From assembly GCF_000332155.1 (NCBI RefSeq), contig NZ_KB235904.1:2277813-2341812 (forward strand): DNA of 64,000 nucleotides. The letters are read 5' to 3'. The translations under genes and the position numbers were made by a program. Below, in pieces: positions 60,865 to 64,000 of the stretch. The DNA comes from Kamptonema formosum PCC 6407 (GTDB taxonomy: Bacteria; Cyanobacteriota; Cyanobacteriia; Cyanobacteriales; Microcoleaceae). Position 1 is the first letter of the stretch; every line of letters begins with the position of its first letter. The notes beneath the pieces were generated by a model. The model was not told the DNA's origin. It was given only the letters and a program-made list of their open reading frames with translations, and ran no database searches.

Positions 60865-63800
60865 TTACAATTTCAGTCCGAGAACTTGAGTATAAGCTCC
60901 CCGTGCCTGTGTTACGCCAATTGTACGCTCAGCCGATTGAATCATAGGACGGCGCAAACTGACAACAATAAATTGAGCTTGTTCTGCCTGTCTTTTGATC
61001 ATTCTAGCTAATCGCTCCACATTTGCCCCATCTAAAAACATATCTACTTCATCAAAAGCATAGAACGTTGACGGGCGATAGCGTTGGAGTGCAAAAATAA
61101 AGCTTAGAGCTGTCAGGGATTTTTCGCCTCCAGACATGGAAGCTAAGCGCTGTACGGGTTTGCCTTTGGGGTGAGCAACCAGATTCAGGCCGCTGCTGAA
61201 GGGATCTTCGGGGTCATCTAGCTGGAGATAGCCGTCACCTTCGGAAAGTTCGGCAAAAATGACTTGAAAGTTTTGGTTAACTGCGTCGAAGGCTTCTTTA
61301 AAAGCACGCCGCCGCAAGGTGGTAAAATTCTCAATTCTCAGTAGAAGTTCGGTGCGTTCTCCTTCTAATGTGGCCAATTTTTGACTCAATTCTTGGAGAC
61401 GTTCTTGAGTACGATTGTATTCTTCTAAGGCTAACATATTTACGGGTTCTAAGGCTTGAATCCGTTTAGTTAGGGATTTTACTTCTTGCTGTAATTCGGC
61501 TAAATCTACTTTTTCCAGATGTTCGGGAATTTCTGGCGCGGGATCTGGCAATTCTCCCCGCTGGGTTTCTAGCTGAGTGCGAATAGTGGTTAACTGTTCG
61601 CGTCGCTCGTGTTGAGTTTCTTGCAGCTTTTGCAGTTGCCATTCTAGCTGTTGTTTGGCTAGGTGGCGCTCTCTGAGGTGAGATTCAGCGCGATCGCGCT
61701 CTTCTTTTTCTGCACCCAATTTTTCCTCTATTTGAGCTAACAATACCTTAGTTTCGGTAATTTGTTCGCCAATGGTAGACAAATCGCCTTTTAGAGTTAA
61801 CTGTTGACCGTCCACTGTTAGCTGCTGATGGTGATATTCCTCTAACTTTTTATTGCTATCTTTGATTTTTTCTTGTAGGCGCTGGCTTTGATTTCCTAAT
61901 TCTGCTAAGCGTTGCTGGTCATTTCGTAGCGCTAATTCTCGCTCTTGCAAATTAGTTTCTAAACTGCGGAGATTTGTTTGCATTTGTTGCCATTCGCTAT
62001 GGCGATTTGACTCTTCTAATTGCGCTAAAGTTTCGCGATATTGCTGTAATTCGGTTTCTTTTCCTGGCAATTCTAGCTCCAGCAATTGCAATCGAGTTTC
62101 AGCATTCGCTAATTCTTGAGTATTCTTCGCCAGTTGGATTTTAACCTGTTCTTGCTGTAAGGTTAAATTCTTAATTTCTGCTTCTAACTGTTCTAATTTT
62201 AACTGACTTTCTCGTTGATTTTGCCTTGCTTCTACCAACTCTCTTTCGTGGGATTTTACAGCCGCCGCTGCTTGCACAATCGCAGTTTTGCACCGCTCTA
62301 AAATGCGCTCAATTTCTTGTAATCGTTCCTGCAAAGATGCAATTACTCTAGTTTCGATCGCAGAATCGCTAGCATCAACATTGCCAAAATGCAACGAAGA
62401 GCGCGTAACAATACTACCGCCACTCATAGCGCCGCTAGTCTCTAAAATTTCCCCATCTAAAGTTACAATTCTGTAAATACCTAAGTGACGACGAGCATCG
62501 CTAAGATTGGCAAAGACAACAGTATTGCCAAACACATAAGCAAAGATTTCTCGATAGCGGGAATCGCAATCAATTAAATTCACCGCTGCATCAATAAATC
62601 CAGCCGCACGCCGCAAAACATCGGGGGGAGAGAATCGCGAACCGCGAATTTTATTCAGCGGCAAAAATGTCATTCTGCCGGCTCTTGTTCTTTTCAAAAC
62701 TTCAATCGCCGCCGCTGCTACACTATCATCATCTACTACCATATTTGTCATCCGCGCACCCGCCGCAATTTCCAAAGCTAACTGATAGCGCGGTTCCACT
62801 CTTCCCAATTGTGCAACCAACCCGCAAATGCCGTTAATGCCACTTTGAACTATAACTTTGGTTGCCGCAGTTCCCGTAGTTTCTTGAATAGCTTGAGCTT
62901 GCGCTTCTAGCTTATCTAATTTTCTCTGTCTTTCCCGTTGTTCTTCCAGCAGGCGGGTTTGAGTTTCCTGTTGTAGTTGCAATTCTTGTTCGGCAGATGC
63001 TACAATTTGAGTTAAAGATTCTACTTGCAGTGACGCGAAAGCTTTAGTTTCAACCGAGCGGGTTAGTTGAGTTTGTTTATCTGCAACTTCCTGCTCTAAA
63101 TTCTGCAAAGACTCGTTTTGCTCTTGAATTTTCCGCTGCAATTGATCGGCACGTTCCCTTACAGTTGCTTGTTCCGTGCGTTGTGGATTGATGGTTTTTT
63201 GCAGAATTTCTATTTGGTGGTGTAGTTCTGTTTGTTGCTGCACCCAAGCTTCAGCAGTAGACGCGATCGCATTCACAACTTCCCGGTTTTGATCGAGAAT
63301 TTGTTGCGCTTCATCCCGCTGTTGCTGCAAAATTCCATGTTGAGAATTGGTATAGGATATTTCTACCTCTACCTGTTCTAAAGTTTGCCGATGTTGGCGA
63401 ATTTGTTGGTCAGTTTGTGCTATTTGTACGGCCGTTTGTTGCGCTGCTGTTTCTAGTTCTTGCTTGCGGTTTAGCAGTTGCCTTTGTTCTGCTTCCTGAG
63501 TAACTAAAGTTGATTGCAAAGCTAGGAGTTCCGATTCTCCTAAAGCTTTGACCCGCGCATTTAGCTGATCGAGTTCAGCCGTTGCTTGTTGAATTTGGGT
63601 TTCGAGGGATTGGAGTTGACTATTTAAGTCAGTTAAAGTGCGATCGCCTGCTTCGATTTGTTCGCGCAATTTCCACTCTTGTTGTTGCAGGCGGCGATAT
63701 TTGAGTACGGCTTCAAACTGCGACTTTTCTTGCAGTTCCGCACGCAGTTTTTGATATTTTTCAGCTTTCACGCGGTCAGCAGAAAGGCGATCGCGTTGTG

Positions 63801-64000
63801 TAATTAGTTCTTTCTCAACAATGCGCGATCGCTCTTCATGGCCTTTAACCTCATCCAACTTATCTTTAGCTAAGACTATTTTGCGATCGAATTGCGCCAC
63901 ACCCGCCAATTCATCAATAATTTCGCGGCGTTCCTTCGCATTCATGGAAATAATGCTAGTAACGTCGCCTTGGAGTACGACATTATAGCCTTCTGGATAA
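60865..64000 (-). CDS. smc: chromosome segregation protein SMC (partial, N-terminus off window)
   Basis: The frame is open to the window edge; 1044 codons are visible, with the start and Walker A beyond 64000. The visible part begins YPEGYNVVLQGDVTSIISMN and AKERREIIDELAGVAQFDRK, the end of the head N-lobe. Long coiled coils follow (Gln/Glu/Leu-rich) around a hinge near VQSGINGICGLVAQLGRVEP and VDDDSVAAAAIEVLKRTRAG. The C-lobe has the ABC signature MSGGEKSLTALSFIFAL and Walker B FYAFDEVDMFLDGANVERLA. SMC with ScpA/ScpB compacts and segregates the chromosome. Confidence 0.95.
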   Translation of the reverse strand, partial: YPEGYNVVLQGDVTSIISMNAKERREIIDELAGVAQFDRKIVLAKDKLDEVKGHEERSRIVEKELITQRDRLSADRVKAEKYQKLRAELQEKSQFEAVLKYRRLQQQEWKLREQIEAGDRTLTDLNSQLQSLETQIQQATAELDQLNARVKALGESELLALQSTLVTQEAEQRQLLNRKQELETAAQQTAVQIAQTDQQIRQHRQTLEQVEVEISYTNSQHGILQQQRDEAQQILDQNREVVNAIASTAEAWVQQQTELHHQIEILQKTINPQRTEQATVRERADQLQRKIQEQNESLQNLEQEVADKQTQLTRSVETKAFASLQVESLTQIVASAEQELQLQQETQTRLLEEQRERQRKLDKLEAQAQAIQETTGTAATKVIVQSGINGICGLVAQLGRVEPRYQLALEIAAGARMTNMVVDDDSVAAAAIEVLKRTRAGRMTFLPLNKIRGSRFSPPDVLRRAAGFIDAAVNLIDCDSRYREIFAYVFGNTVVFANLSDARRHLGIYRIVTLDGEILETSGAMSGGSIVTRSSLHFGNVDASDSAIETRVIASLQERLQEIERILERCKTAIVQAAAAVKSHERELVEARQNQRESQLKLEQLEAEIKNLTLQQEQVKIQLAKNTQELANAETRLQLLELELPGKETELQQYRETLAQLEESNRHSEWQQMQTNLRSLETNLQERELALRNDQQRLAELGNQSQRLQEKIKDSNKKLEEYHHQQLTVDGQQLTLKGDLSTIGEQITETKVLLAQIEEKLGAEKEERDRAESHLRERHLAKQQLEWQLQKLQETQHERREQLTTIRTQLETQRGELPDPAPEIPEHLEKVDLAELQQEVKSLTKRIQALEPVNMLALEEYNRTQERLQELSQKLATLEGERTELLLRIENFTTLRRRAFKEAFDAVNQNFQVIFAELSEGDGYLQLDDPEDPFSSGLNLVAHPKGKPVQRLASMSGGEKSLTALSFIFALQRYRPSTFYAFDEVDMFLDGANVERLARMIKRQAEQAQFIVVSLRRPMIQSAERTIGVTQARGAYTQVLGLKL

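Overview
The window is cyanobacterial chromosome, most likely from a filamentous Oscillatoriales-type organism (Microcoleus/Oscillatoria/Kamptonema-like; the genus is inference). The evidence is the high density of the HIP1 octamer GCGATCGC, a consensus NtcA box, a ferredoxin-type nirA-nrtABCD-narB nitrate assimilation cluster, a cyanobacterial S10-spc-alpha ribosomal cluster without rpsN or rpmD, ArgZ/AgrE, an HTH-NB-ARC protein, and spacers packed with heptanucleotide tandem repeats and small palindromic elements. Both ends are cut inside genes: a zinc-ribbon protein on the left and smc on the right.

Layout. 1-5.6 kb: zinc-ribbon protein, a PatD-like small protein, the (p)ppGpp synthetase/hydrolase, an Rpn-type nuclease and an osmoprotectant-binding lipoprotein. 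5.6-17.0 kb: nitrate assimilation, all on the + strand, behind an NtcA box. Nitrate is imported by NrtABCD, reduced to nitrite by NarB and to ammonium by NirA. NrtD has an unusual C-terminal extension (membrane anchor, Ala/Pro/Ser linker, TonB-C-like domain) that also has its own in-frame Shine-Dalgarno and ATG. 17.2-23.7 kb: accessory island with an Rpn remnant, an HTH/NB-ARC STAND ATPase, a divergent GTPase + seven-bladed WD40 operon, and several small DUF-type gene pairs. 23.9-32.7 kb: a two-RCK K+ channel-like protein, a cell-wall amidase, a CapA-like lipoprotein, a DUF29 protein, a tandemly duplicated two-gene unit, and arginine dihydrolase. 33.2 kb: tRNA-Gly(CCC). 33.6-52.2 kb: rplC-rplD-rplW-rplB-rpsS-rplV-rpsC-rplP-rpmC-rpsQ-rplN-rplX-rplE-rpsH-rplF-rplR-rpsE-rplO-secY-adk-infA-rpmJ-rpsM-rpsK-rpoA-rplQ-(truA pseudogene)-rplM-rpsI-rpmE-prfA. 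52.4-56.5 kb: a complete IS110-family element inserted in a palindrome, pyrF, a decayed IS4-type transposase and a decayed histidine kinase. 56.6-64.0 kb: a 3-hydroxyisobutyrate dehydrogenase-like oxidoreductase, type-4 uracil-DNA glycosylase, a phosphoribosyltransferase, a small membrane protein, a PRC-barrel protein and smc.

Genome style. Almost every spacer in the nitrate and ribosomal operons is filled with 7-bp tandem repeats (TAACAGT, CAATTAC, AATTAGC, AACAACT, GCTAATG/A, GGAAGAA, GGGGCTA types). Some enter genes: a GGAAGAA array lies in frame inside narB, heptamers encode the end of nirA, and a 63-bp palindromic repeat lies in frame inside the NB-ARC gene. truA, normally conserved here, has lost its catalytic middle.

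The most promising leads for new biology are the NB-ARC / GTPase / WD40 island, the NrtD extension with its internal start, and the IS110 element with its target palindrome and likely bridge-RNA region. All coordinates and motifs were read by eye; no database search or alignment was run.
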